A stretch of 64,000 nt of DNA from Streptomyces venezuelae (lineage in GTDB: Bacteria > Actinomycetota > Actinomycetes > Streptomycetales > Streptomycetaceae). The notes below the pieces were generated by a model. The model saw only the letters and a list, made by a program, of their open reading frames with translations, was not told where the DNA came from and did no database searches. Both the position numbers and the translations under genes were made by a program. Positions 16,384 to 24,302 of this stretch are shown in pieces (the first letter of the stretch is position 1; each line of letters opens with the position of its first letter). Location of the stretch: NCBI RefSeq assembly GCF_008642375.1, contig NZ_CP029194.1:6007001-6071000 (forward strand), read 5' to 3'.

Positions 16384-18039
16384 CTACGGCCAGACGACGG
16401 TGGTCGGCGGGGTCCCGTCGTCCTCGACCCGGAGCCGTACGCCCCCGCCCCCGCCGCCGGCCGTCACCTCCACGGTGATCGCGGTGATCCCGGACCGCCG
16501 GTGAGCCGCCGCGAGCGCCCCGCGCAGGGCGGCGAGGAGCTTCCCGGCCTCCTCGTCCCCGACGAGCGTGTCGACCGCGCCCGAGAAGTGCACGGACGGC
16601 TGGAAGCCGAGCAGGGCCGCCGCCCCGCCGGTCTCGCGCAGGACCCGGCCGCGGAAGGAGGCCGGGGCGTCCGCCGGGGGCTGCTGGAGCGCGAAGATGG
16701 TCGTCCGGACCTCCTGGATCGTCGAGTCCAGCTCGTCCACGGCCCGGCCGAGGAGCGCGCTCTCGTCTGAGTCCGAGTCCGAGTCCGAGTCCGAGTCCGA
16801 GTCCGAGTCCGAGTCGGACTCGGCGGGGACGGGGGAACCGGCGGAGCCGGGGTTTTCGGGGCCGGCCGCGCGCCGCCGGGTCGACTCCAGCATCATCTCC
16901 GTGGCGAACAGCCGCTGGACGACCAGGTCGTGGAGGTCCCGCGCGATCCGGTCCCGGTCCTCGTACACCGCGAGCCGCTCCCGGTCTTGCCGGGCGTCCG
17001 CGAGGACCAGTGCGAGCGCCGCCTGCGAGGCGAACTGCGAGGCCAGCAGGCGGTCCACCGCCGAGTACGGCGGGCCGCCGTGCCGCCGGGGGAGAGCGAG
17101 CGTGCCGATGAGCTTCCCGCCGCTCTGCAGGGGCAGCATCATCGACGGGCCGAAGCGCGACCGGACATGGGTGGTCATCCGGGGATCCGTCGCCGAGTCC
17201 TCCACGAAGACCGGCTCCCCGCCGAGGAGCTGGACGAGGACGGGGGAGCCGGGCGCGATCGTCGTGCCCACCAGATCGCCGGGGTCGTCGTTGGTCGAGG
17301 CGGCGACGATCTCCATCCCGCCCTCAGGGGTGGGCTGGAGGACCACACCGGCCGAGGCGTCGGCGAGGATCCGGGCCTGTTCGGCGACGGTCATCAGGGC
17401 GTTCTCGGCGGACTCGCCGGTGAGGAGGGCGGTGGTCACGGCCGCCGCGCCCTCGATCCAGCGCTCCCGCTGCCGGGTCGTCTCGTACAGGCGGGCGTTG
17501 CCGATGGCGATCCCGGCCTGGGAGGCGAGGATCCGGAGGAGCGAGAGGTCCTGCTCGGTGAAGCTGCCCGTCCGCTTCTCGGTGAGGTAGAGATTGCCGA
17601 AGACCTGCGTGTGGACCCGGATCGGGACACCGAGGAAGGAGCGCATCTCCGGGTGGCCCTCGGGGACCCCGGACGAGCGAGGATCGGACGCCAGGTCGTC
17701 GAGCCGCAGCGGCTGCGGGTCCTGGGACAGGACGCCGAGCAGGCCGGTGTGACCGTCGGGGAGCCCGCCGACGTGCTGTCGCTCCTCCTCGGTCATGCCG
17801 GACGTGAAGAGGTCGGTGAGCCGGCGGCGCTCGGGGTCGAGGACCCCGAGCGCCCCGTAGCGGGCCCCCGTCAGTGCGGCCGCCGAGTCCACGAGGTGCT
17901 GGAGGGTGGCGTGGAGTTCGAGATCAGTACCGACGCTGAGGACCGCTTCGAGCAGCAGGGGCAGGACGGCACCGTGCTCGTCCACGCCGTCCCCGTCCCC
18001 GCCCCGGTCCACGTCTTCGGCCTCGTCCATGATCATCAT
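16384..18039 (-). CDS. GAF-domain histidine kinase (DevS-like) with decayed ATPase domain
   Basis: A 551-residue cytoplasmic sensor. Two GAF domains (about 45-185 and 205-350) precede a HisKA_3 helix with phospho-acceptor His370 in IARDLHDLVVQRLF. A run of Ser-Asp repeats (about 408-426) is inserted between the two dimerisation helices. The ATP-binding domain looks non-functional: the N box is replaced by LRGALAAAHRRSG (no Asn), and the protein stops at EDDGTPPTTVVWP where DxGxG and the G2 box should follow. It may need another kinase or act as a phosphate acceptor. Three ATGs compete (18039, 18036, 18030). It lies 45 bp downstream of mbl on the same strand; no response regulator is adjacent. 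Confidence 0.88.
   Translation of the reverse strand: MMIMDEAEDVDRGGDGDGVDEHGAVLPLLLEAVLSVGTDLELHATLQHLVDSAAALTGARYGALGVLDPERRRLTDLFTSGMTEEERQHVGGLPDGHTGLLGVLSQDPQPLRLDDLASDPRSSGVPEGHPEMRSFLGVPIRVHTQVFGNLYLTEKRTGSFTEQDLSLLRILASQAGIAIGNARLYETTRQRERWIEGAAAVTTALLTGESAENALMTVAEQARILADASAGVVLQPTPEGGMEIVAASTNDDPGDLVGTTIAPGSPVLVQLLGGEPVFVEDSATDPRMTTHVRSRFGPSMMLPLQSGGKLIGTLALPRRHGGPPYSAVDRLLASQFASQAALALVLADARQDRERLAVYEDRDRIARDLHDLVVQRLFATEMMLESTRRRAAGPENPGSAGSPVPAESDSDSDSDSDSDSDSDSDESALLGRAVDELDSTIQEVRTTIFALQQPPADAPASFRGRVLRETGGAAALLGFQPSVHFSGAVDTLVGDEEAGKLLAALRGALAAAHRRSGITAITVEVTAGGGGGGVRLRVEDDGTPPTTVVWP
16767..16820 (-). repeat. Hexanucleotide repeat coding Ser-Asp
   Basis: Seven GAGTCC units and one GAGTCG run in frame (16769-16816), coding about nine Ser-Asp pairs in the loop between the kinase dimerisation helices. 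The length can vary in 6-bp steps without frameshift. Confidence 0.85.
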
Positions 18040-18050
18040 GGTCTCATCGT

Positions 18051-18068
18051 CGTACGAATCGTACGAAT
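18051..18068. repeat. 9-bp direct repeat upstream of the kinase
   Basis: CGTACGAAT occurs twice head to tail in the 45-bp gap between mbl and the kinase start. It may be an operator half-site pair; no regulator is evident. Confidence 0.4.
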
Positions 18069-18084
18069 GGGGTGGTGATGGGGG

Positions 18085-19146
18085 TCAGTCGGCGTCGGCG
18101 AGCGGGTCGCGCACCGACAGCGGGTCGAGGACCATCGGCTGGACCTTGCCCTCCAGCATCGCGCCGAGCCCCAGGACCGCGCACACGTCGGGCCGTTCGG
18201 CGATGTGCACCGGCATGCCGGTCGCCTCGCGCAGCATCTGGTCGAGGCCCGGCAGCAGGGCGCTGCCGCCGACCATCATGATCCCGCGGTCCGCGAGGTC
18301 GGCCACCAGGTCCGGTGGGCAGTCGCGCAGCACCTTCCCGATGCCGTCGAGGACCGCCGTCAGCGGGGTGTGGATCGCCTCCCGCACGGCGGCGGTGTCG
18401 ACGGTGACCGAGCGGGCCAGGCCCGTGGCGACGTCCCGGCCGTGGATCTCCGTGGAGGCCGGGCCGTGCGGCGTCAGGCCGTTGCCGCTGAGGGCGAGCT
18501 GGAGCGGGCGTACCGACTGGCTCGGCAGCATCAGCTCGTGGTGGTGGCGCAGGTGCTGGATGACGGCGTGGTCGATGGCGTCGCCGCCGATCGGGATCCG
18601 CTCCGCCGTGACGATCGCGCCGAGCGAGAGCACCGCGACCTGAGTTGTCGCCGCGCCGCACACCATGATCATGGTGGCGGTCGGCTGCTCGACCGGGAGC
18701 CCGCAGCCCACGGCGGCGGCGATCAGGGTGTCGACGAGCTCGACCCGGCGCGCCCCGAGACCGACGAGCGTCTCCACGGCGGCGCGCTGGGCGAGCGGGT
18801 CGCTGTCGTGGGGCGTGCACGCCGCCGCGCGCAGCCGCGGCTTGCGGCGGAGCTGACGGCGCAGCTTCTCGCCCAGGAGGTGGCGGAGCATCCGCTGCGC
18901 CATCTCGATGTCGACGACCGTGCCGCCGGAGACGGGCCGGGCGACCCGGATGTAGTCGGGGGTGCGGCCCGTCATCTTCTCCGCCAGCGCGCCGACGGCG
19001 ATCAGCGCTCCTGTACGGGTGTTGACGGCGGCGACGCTGGGCTCGTCGACGACGAGTCCGGCGCCCTTGACGAAGACCCGGGTGCGCGCGGCCCCCAGGT
19101 CGACGGCGACATGGCAACGGCGCAGTTGCTCAAGGCTGACGGTCAC
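18085..19146 (-). CDS. mbl: MreB-like actin homologue Mbl
   Basis: A 353-residue member of the MreB/Mbl actin-like ATPases. The start GTG 19146 has GGAGGA 6 nt upstream. Seen: phosphate-1 region VAVDLGAARTRVFVKG, a connect motif VELVDTLIAAAVGCG and adenosine-motif MMVGGSALLPGLDQM near residue 290. Phosphate-2 is degenerate: MVCGAATTQVAVLS lacks the usual DIGGGT. Streptomyces carries MreB plus shorter, divergent Mbl proteins that help build the spore wall; this position and length fit Mbl rather than MreB, which sits in the mreBCD cluster. It is transcribed with the GAF kinase downstream and away from a zinc-ribbon membrane protein gene. Confidence 0.78.
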   Translation of the reverse strand: MTVSLEQLRRCHVAVDLGAARTRVFVKGAGLVVDEPSVAAVNTRTGALIAVGALAEKMTGRTPDYIRVARPVSGGTVVDIEMAQRMLRHLLGEKLRRQLRRKPRLRAAACTPHDSDPLAQRAAVETLVGLGARRVELVDTLIAAAVGCGLPVEQPTATMIMVCGAATTQVAVLSLGAIVTAERIPIGGDAIDHAVIQHLRHHHELMLPSQSVRPLQLALSGNGLTPHGPASTEIHGRDVATGLARSVTVDTAAVREAIHTPLTAVLDGIGKVLRDCPPDLVADLADRGIMMVGGSALLPGLDQMLREATGMPVHIAERPDVCAVLGLGAMLEGKVQPMVLDPLSVRDPLADAD

Positions 19147-19510
19147 GGCGGATCCTCCGGAATGCGGTGCTGGCACGGGCGAGGTGTTTCGCGTTGCGCG
19201 GTCCTGTTCGCATCGTGCGACCGCCCCGGGTCCGGCGCGCGCTGGGCTGCGCCGCCCGGGGCCACCCGTGCGTCCCGGAAGAGGGCCGGGGGAGGGCGGG
19301 GGAGTGCCCGAGGAGGGTGCTTGAAGCGTGCCGGGGGCCGTGCCCCGGGAGTGCCGGGAGCGCACCCGGAGGGGGGCCGGTGCGGCCCGAGACGATCCTG
19401 ACCGAAGCGGGAGAATCGCGACGCACCGCCGACGACCTGCGGTTTCCTCACAAGATCCTCACTTCCGCGCCTACCTGACGCCGCACCGCGCCGCATAGCC
19501 TGCGGGCCCC
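19147..19510. promoter_or_regulatory. Divergent intergenic region mbl / zinc-ribbon protein
   Basis: A 364-bp gap with no believable gene. On the right, TAGCCT (19496-19501) ends 9 nt before ATG 19511, so that message is probably leaderless. CCTCAC occurs twice 11 bp apart (19446-19451, 19457-19462), where a -35 region and an activator site would lie. On the left only the mbl ribosome site is recognisable. Confidence 0.4.
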
Positions 19511-20419
19511 ATGGACTACTGCCACGCGTGCCGGCGGCATCTCAACGGGGCCCTCGCCTGTGCCGGGTGCGGGACCCCCGTCGAGGAACTGCGGTACGAG
19601 ACCCCCCACGCACCCGTTCCGCCCGCCGAGCCGGAGTACGTCTACGAACTGGACGTCGTCGAGCCGCCGCGACCCGCCTCGGGCGGCCGTCGCGCCGCCC
19701 GGACCGCCGCGCGGGGCCGGTCCGCCGCGCGCGGGAGCAGACGGGCGCGGGTGCGCCGGGGGCGCACGGTGCTGCTGGGGACGGTGGGACTGGTCCTCGC
19801 GGCCGGGACGCTGGGAGTGGTGCAGTTGGCCCTGCAGGAGCCGGAGGCGAGCGGCGCGGCCACGGCCGTGCAGGAGCAGGAGGTCGTCGAGACCTCGATC
19901 CCGCCCGTTCCTTCCGAGAGCCCCGGAAGTACGGAGAGCAGCGAGAGCGCCGGCCCGCAGGACGGCTCCGGCCCGTCGGCGGTCACGGTCGCGCCGAGCA
20001 CGAACGCGCCCACCCGCGAACACCAGATAGGCACGGGATCCGGCTCCGGTACGGAGGCGGGGTCCGGCGCCGGTTCGGGCACGGGTTCGGGTTCCGGTTC
20101 GGGCACGGGTTCGGGTTCCGGTTCGGGCACGGGTTCGGGTTCCGGTTCGGGTTCCGGTTCCGGTTCGGGGGAGGGTGCCGGTGGCGACCCGGCCGCATCG
20201 CCGACGCCCACCCGCCCGGCGTCCCCGTCCTCCGCCACGCCCGACGTCCCGCAGCCCGGCACGCCGACCGCCTCGGGCACGGCCACGGCGACGCCCACAG
20301 GCACCGGGCCCACCCCGAGCGGCTCACCGTCGGGAACGGCGACGGCGACGGCTTCGCCGAGCCCCACTCCGACGCCCACCGAGACCCCGTGCACCCGCTT
20401 CCTCTGGTGGTGCGTCTGA
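19511..20419 (+). CDS. Zinc-ribbon, single-pass membrane protein with Gly-Ser repeat tail
   Basis: A 302-residue protein with no named family that I recognise. The N terminus has two CxxC pairs (C4/C7, C16/C19), a likely zinc ribbon. An Arg-rich stretch is followed by one transmembrane helix (about 86-108, TVLLGTVGLVLAAGTLG). The outer part is Ser/Thr/Gly/Pro-rich low complexity, including a Gly-Ser tract from a 24-bp DNA repeat and Thr-Pro runs, ending in the distinctive CTRFLWWCV with two Cys that could form a disulfide. The Arg-rich flank places the ribbon in the cytoplasm and the long tail in the wall. Divergent from mbl, it may be a wall-spanning partner in spore-wall assembly; this is inference. 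Confidence 0.82.
   Translation: MDYCHACRRHLNGALACAGCGTPVEELRYETPHAPVPPAEPEYVYELDVVEPPRPASGGRRAARTAARGRSAARGSRRARVRRGRTVLLGTVGLVLAAGTLGVVQLALQEPEASGAATAVQEQEVVETSIPPVPSESPGSTESSESAGPQDGSGPSAVTVAPSTNAPTREHQIGTGSGSGTEAGSGAGSGTGSGSGSGTGSGSGSGTGSGSGSGSGSGSGEGAGGDPAASPTPTRPASPSSATPDVPQPGTPTASGTATATPTGTGPTPSGSPSGTATATASPSPTPTPTETPCTRFLWWCV
20072..20143 (+). repeat. Three perfect 24-bp tandem repeats
   Basis: Units start at 20072, 20096 and 20120, each beginning GGTTCGGGCACGGG, followed by shorter GGTTCC/GGTTCGGG pieces to about 20169. In frame they code Gly-Ser-Gly-Thr-Gly-Ser-Gly-Ser. Identical copies imply recent expansion. Confidence 0.9.
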
Positions 20420-20452
20420 GGGCGTGCGGAGCCAGGGGCGGCGCGCCCCGCT

Positions 20453-20887
20453 CTAGACCGCGTCCTCGCCGAGCATCCGCCTCAGCAGGTCCCGCAGGAG
20501 GGTCCGCTCGACCTCGGTCAGCTCACCGAGGGGCTCGCGGGCGAAGTCCAGCGACTCGCGCAGCCGCCGGGCCGTGTCCTGGCCCTCGTCCGTGGGGACG
20601 GCCAGCTTGACCCGCCGGTCGTCCGGGTCGGGCCGGCGCTCGACGAGCCCGCGGGCCTCCAGGCGGTCCACTATCCCCGTGATGTTGGACGGCTCGCACT
20701 TCAGCTTCTGGGCGATCCTGCGCATCGGCAGCGGATCGAGCGAGAGCAGCCCGAGAACCCGGGCCTGCGCGCCGGTCAGCGAGTGCTGAGCGGCCGCCTG
20801 CTCGTACTCCTCGTAGTAGCGCGCCACGACCGTGCCGATCAGCTCGACGACTTCGAGGGTCAGGGGGTCCGTGCGTGAGGTGGCCAT
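20453..20887 (-). CDS. MarR-family transcriptional regulator
   Basis: A 144-residue winged-helix dimer. Seen: LTGAQARVLGLLSL (helix 2), recognition helix CEPSNITGIVDRLEARGLV and wing RRPDPDDRRVKLAVPT. The start ATG 20887 is chosen (MATSRTD); two ATGs lie 6 and 9 bp upstream, and the AGGATG ribosome site suits 20887 better. Its only Cys sits at the start of the recognition helix; the N-terminal peroxide-sensing Cys of OhrR is absent. Even so, the gene faces an oxidoreductase followed by ohr, so it probably represses them in response to an electrophile or peroxide. Palindromes lie in the shared promoter. Confidence 0.9.
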   Translation of the reverse strand: MATSRTDPLTLEVVELIGTVVARYYEEYEQAAAQHSLTGAQARVLGLLSLDPLPMRRIAQKLKCEPSNITGIVDRLEARGLVERRPDPDDRRVKLAVPTDEGQDTARRLRESLDFAREPLGELTEVERTLLRDLLRRMLGEDAV

Positions 20888-20908
20888 GGGCATCATCCTA
20901 CCCAGATA

Positions 20909-20957
20909 CTTGACAACATGAAATATCAAGGCGCATGGTTGTTTCAGTCAGTGAAAC
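20909..20957. promoter_or_regulatory. Two MarR-type operators between marR and the oxidoreductase
   Basis: CTTGA (20909-20913) pairs with TCAAG (20926-20930), and GTTTCA (20941-20946) pairs with TGAAAC (20952-20957). The area is AT-rich against its surroundings. It covers the likely -35/-10 of both divergent transcripts, so one regulator could control both. Confidence 0.6.
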
Positions 20958-20993
20958 ATTTGCGTTGTGAATCTTTGCCTGGAGGCCGTGCTC

Positions 20994-22013
20994 ATGTCCG
21001 TTCTTCCCGCGTCCAGCCGTGAGTGGCACCTCGTCGCCCGTCCGCACGGCTGGCCGACCGCCGCGGACTTCGCCCTGCGAGAGGTCCCGGTGGCCGATCC
21101 CGCCGAGGGCCGGATCCTCGTGCGCAACCTGCACTTCTCCGTCGACCCGTACATGCGCGGCCGGATGAACGACGTGAAGTCGTACATCCCGCCGTTCACG
21201 CTGGACCACCCCATGGACGGCGGCGCGGTCGGCGAGGTCGTCGCGTCCAACGCGGAGGGCTTCGCCGTCGGCGACCACGTCCTGCACGGCCTCGGCTGGC
21301 GCGAGTACGCGGACGTCCCGGCGCAGCACGCGACCAAGGTCGACCCGGCGCTCGCCCCTCTCTCCGCCTACCTCGGCGTGCTCGGCATGACCGGCCTCAC
21401 GGCCTACGCGGGCCTCTTCGAGGTCGCCTCCTTCAAGGAGGGCGACACCGTCTTCGTCTCCGGCGCGGCCGGGGCCGTCGGCAGCCAGGTCGGCCAGATG
21501 GCGCGGCTCAAGGGCGCCTCCCGGGTCATCGGCTCCGCCGGCTCCGACGAGAAGGTGAAGTTCCTCGTCGAGGAGCTCGGCTTCGACGCGGCCTTCAACT
21601 ACAAGAACGGCCCGGTCAAGGACCAGCTCCGCGAGGCCGCCCCGGACGGCATCGACGTCTACTTCGACAACGTGGGCGGGGACCACCTCGAAGCCGCGAT
21701 CTCCTCGCTCAACGTGCACGGCCGCGCCACCATCTGCGGCATGATCGCCCAGTACAACGACACGGAGCCGGTCCCCGGCCCGCGCAACATGGCGATGATC
21801 ATCGGCAAGCGGCTCCGCCTCCAGGGCGTCCTGGTCGGCGACCACTACGGCCTGCAGAACCAGTTCGTCCAGGAGGTCGGCGGCTGGCTCGGCTCCGGCG
21901 AGCTGAAGCACCGCGAGACCTTCGTCGAGGGCATCGAGAACGGCGTGGACGCCTTCCTCGGGCTGCTGCGCGGGGACAACACCGGAAAGATGATCGTCTC
22001 GGTGAACCGCTAG
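20994..22013 (+). CDS. NADP-dependent MDR oxidoreductase (prostaglandin reductase / CurA-like)
   Basis: A 339-residue zinc-independent medium-chain reductase. Seen: N-terminal VRNLHFSVDPYMRGRM typical of the leukotriene B4 dehydrogenase group, Rossmann motif GAAGAVGSQVGQ (about 156-167) and YFDNVGGDHLE. Family members reduce the double bond of enones and aldehydes such as 2-alkenals with NADPH in the cytoplasm. The start ATG 20994 is supported by GGAGG upstream. It faces a MarR regulator and is followed 63 bp later by ohr, which suggests a response to lipid-derived electrophiles and peroxides. Confidence 0.92.
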   Translation: MSVLPASSREWHLVARPHGWPTAADFALREVPVADPAEGRILVRNLHFSVDPYMRGRMNDVKSYIPPFTLDHPMDGGAVGEVVASNAEGFAVGDHVLHGLGWREYADVPAQHATKVDPALAPLSAYLGVLGMTGLTAYAGLFEVASFKEGDTVFVSGAAGAVGSQVGQMARLKGASRVIGSAGSDEKVKFLVEELGFDAAFNYKNGPVKDQLREAAPDGIDVYFDNVGGDHLEAAISSLNVHGRATICGMIAQYNDTEPVPGPRNMAMIIGKRLRLQGVLVGDHYGLQNQFVQEVGGWLGSGELKHRETFVEGIENGVDAFLGLLRGDNTGKMIVSVNR

Positions 22014-22076
22014 TCTTCCCTCAGCCGCCGCGATCGTGGGCGCGAGTCGCGGCGAACCGATGAAGGAATGACCAGC

Positions 22077-22499
22077 ATGTCCATTCAGCACTCCGACGTT
22101 CTCTACACCGCCGTCGCCACCGCCGAGAACGGCCGTGACGGCCGGGTCGCCACCGACGACGGTCAGCTCGACGTCGTCGTGAACCCGCCCAAGGTGATGG
22201 GCGGCTCGGGCGCGGGCACGAACCCCGAGCAGCTCTTCGCGGCCGGCTACAGCGCCTGCTTCCAGGGCGCGCTGGGCGTCGTCGCCCGCAACGAGAACGC
22301 CGACGTGTCCGGCTCGACGGTCACCGCCGAGGTGGGCATCGGCAAGAACGACGACGGCTTCGGCATCATCGTCAAGATCTCGGCGACCATCCCGAACGTG
22401 GACGCGGAGACCGCCAAGAGCCTGATCGAGAAGGCCCACCAGGTCTGCCCGTACTCGAAGGCGACCCGCGGCAACATCACGGTCGAGCTCGCCGTCTGA
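22077..22499 (+). CDS. ohr: Organic hydroperoxide resistance protein Ohr
   Basis: A 140-residue thiol peroxidase that reduces organic hydroperoxides using lipoyl or other dithiols, as a cytoplasmic dimer. Both redox cysteines are present: C61 (YSACFQGAL) and C124 (HQVCPYSKATRGN). Length is normal for the family. The start ATG 22077 is chosen since GAAGGA sits 9 nt before it; an ATG at 22068 abuts that site too closely. It lies downstream of the MDR reductase in the same direction and is closed by a strong terminator, so marR-controlled co-transcription is likely. Confidence 0.95.
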   Translation: MSIQHSDVLYTAVATAENGRDGRVATDDGQLDVVVNPPKVMGGSGAGTNPEQLFAAGYSACFQGALGVVARNENADVSGSTVTAEVGIGKNDDGFGIIVKISATIPNVDAETAKSLIEKAHQVCPYSKATRGNITVELAV

Positions 22500-22519
22500 G
22501 CTCCGGACCGGCACACTGA

Positions 22520-22559
22520 GTGAGGGCCGCACCCCGACCGACCGGGGTGCGGCCCTCAC
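22520..22559 (+). terminator. Strong hairpin terminator after ohr
   Basis: GTGAGGGCCGCACCCCG pairs over 17 bp with CGGGGTGCGGCCCTCAC around a 6-nt loop. No T-run, as usual for high-GC actinomycetes. Confidence 0.85.
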
Positions 22560-22584
22560 CACGTCCGTCAGTAGGGTGACTCCC

Positions 22585-23424
22585 ATGCGTGATCTCGGGG
22601 TGGGTTTCAGATACCTGGTACAGGGCCAGAAGTGGGTCGGCCGGCACGGACGGTGGTTCGGGTTCGGGCTGCTGCCCGGAATCGTGACCTTCGTCCTCTA
22701 TGTGGGCGCGCTCATCGGTCTCGGCTACGGAGCCGACGACCTGGCGGCCTGGGTGACGCCGTTCGCCGACGACTGGAGCTCGCCCTGGCTCGGGCTCTTC
22801 CGCGGCACGCTCACCGGCCTGGTCTTCGCCTTCGGGCTCTTCCTCGCGGTCATCACCTTCACCGCCGTGACCCTCCTCGTCGGCCAGCCCTTCTACGAGT
22901 CCCTCTCGGAGGAGGTCGACCGGAGCCAGGGCGGGGACGTGCCTCAGTCCGGGCTCCCGCTCTGGCGCGAGCTGTGGATCTCGGCCCGCGACAGCCTGCG
23001 GGTCCTGCTGCGGGTCGTGTTCTACGGCATCCTGCTCTTCGCCTGCGGCTTCATTCCGGTGATCGGCCAGACCGTCGTCCCCGTCCTCGGCTTCTGCGTC
23101 TCCGGCTTCTTCCTCGCCGAGGAGCTCACGGCCGTCGCGCTCCAGCGCCGGGGCGTCGAGCTCAAGGAGCGGCTCACGCTGCTGCGCGGCCGCCGCATGG
23201 CGACCCTCGGCTTCGGCGTGCCGCTGACCCTCGCCTTCCTGGTGCCGTTCGTCGCCGTCTTCCTCATGCCCGGTGCCGTCGCCGGAGCCACCCTGATGGC
23301 CCGCGACCTGCGCGGCGAGACGGCCGGCGACGACCGGGACGGCGCCTCCCAGAAAAACGATCAAGAACGCGGCAACCTTCCGTCCCTCGGTGGCGACCAG
23401 GGGGTGCACCACCTCCCCCACTGA
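22585..23424 (+). CDS. EI24-domain integral membrane protein (CysZ-like)
   Basis: A 279-residue protein with about five hydrophobic segments and a conserved FYESLSEEVD stretch after the second, matching the EI24/CysZ family. Some relatives are sulfate permeases; most actinobacterial members are uncharacterised. The start ATG 22585 follows TAGGGT (22572-22577) by 7 nt, so the message is probably leaderless. The C terminus (about 255-279) is hydrophilic and of low conservation. It lies only 12 bp before the pectate lyase gene, which has its own GAGGAAAG site. Confidence 0.85.
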   Translation: MRDLGVGFRYLVQGQKWVGRHGRWFGFGLLPGIVTFVLYVGALIGLGYGADDLAAWVTPFADDWSSPWLGLFRGTLTGLVFAFGLFLAVITFTAVTLLVGQPFYESLSEEVDRSQGGDVPQSGLPLWRELWISARDSLRVLLRVVFYGILLFACGFIPVIGQTVVPVLGFCVSGFFLAEELTAVALQRRGVELKERLTLLRGRRMATLGFGVPLTLAFLVPFVAVFLMPGAVAGATLMARDLRGETAGDDRDGASQKNDQERGNLPSLGGDQGVHHLPH

Positions 23425-23436
23425 GGAAAGAGCACC

Positions 23437-24252
23437 ATGACGTCACACAAGCGGAAGACCGGCCGCCGCCGCGTCGTCGTCGGCGGCCTGAGCGCCCTCG
23501 GCATCACCGGCGCGGCGATCGTCACCACCACCCTCCTCGCCCCCGCGGGCGCGGCGACGCTGCCCGCCTGGCCGCAGGCCAAGGGCAGCACGCCGGTCGC
23601 CACGACCATCGAGGTGTCGGGCACCTACGACGGCAAGCTCAAGCGCTTCGCCGGCACCGGGGAGCTCGGCTCCGACGGGCAGAGCGAGAGCCAGCAGCCC
23701 CTCTTCGTCCTCAAGGACGGCGCGACGCTCAAGAACGTGGTCATCGGCACCCCCGCCGCCGACGGGGTCCACTGCCTCGGCAGCTGCACCCTCCAGAACG
23801 TCTGGTGGGAGAACGTCGGCGAGGACGCCGCCACCTTCAAGGGCACCTCGAAGACCGCGGTGTACGCGGTCCACGGCGGCGGCGCGAAGGGCGCGTCCGA
23901 CAAGATCTTCCAGTTCAACGGCGCCGGCAAGCTGGTCGTGAACAAGTTCCAGGCCGCCGACTTCGGCAAACTGGTCCGCTCCTGCGGCAACTGCAAGAAG
24001 CAGTACCCGCGCACCATCCTGATCAACGACGTCGACATCACCACACCCGGCAAGTCGATCGTCGGCGTCAACGCCAACTACGGCGACACCGCGAGCCTGC
24101 GCGGCATCCGCATCCACGGCGACACCAAGAAGAAGATCAAGCCGTGCACCCGCTTCACCGGCAACAACACCGGCAAGGAGCCGAAGGAGATCGGCACCGG
24201 CGCGGACGGCACCACCTGCCGCTACTCGGCCGGAGACCTCTCGTACGACTAG
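23437..24252 (+). CDS. Secreted pectate lyase, PL3 family
   Basis: A 271-residue exported enzyme that cleaves polygalacturonate by beta-elimination with calcium. The basic KRKTGRRR start followed by a hydrophobic stretch is a signal peptide (about 1-39), with a probable cut after AGAA. The PL3 core GVHCLGSCTLQNVWWENVG (about 109-127) and DKIFQFNGAGKLVVNKFQ strands of a beta-helix are seen. Cys pairs are typical for the family. GAGGAAAG supports ATG 23437. A convergent terminator with the LysR gene follows. It fits a plant-debris lifestyle. Confidence 0.92.
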   Translation: MTSHKRKTGRRRVVVGGLSALGITGAAIVTTTLLAPAGAATLPAWPQAKGSTPVATTIEVSGTYDGKLKRFAGTGELGSDGQSESQQPLFVLKDGATLKNVVIGTPAADGVHCLGSCTLQNVWWENVGEDAATFKGTSKTAVYAVHGGGAKGASDKIFQFNGAGKLVVNKFQAADFGKLVRSCGNCKKQYPRTILINDVDITTPGKSIVGVNANYGDTASLRGIRIHGDTKKKIKPCTRFTGNNTGKEPKEIGTGADGTTCRYSAGDLSYD

Positions 24253-24258
24253 CCGTAC

Positions 24259-24302
24259 GCACCCGGTCCCCGACGTCTCCTCAGGCGTCGAGGACCGGGT
24301 GC
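24259..24302. terminator. Convergent terminator pectate lyase / LysR
   Basis: GCACCCGGTCC pairs with GGACCGGGTGC, with inner CGACG/CGTCG pairs. It overlaps the last codons of the LysR gene. Confidence 0.75.

Noticed and set aside
20041..20175. CRISPR-like repeat array
   Set aside because: Repeats are tandem without spacers, in frame, and code a Gly-Ser linker.
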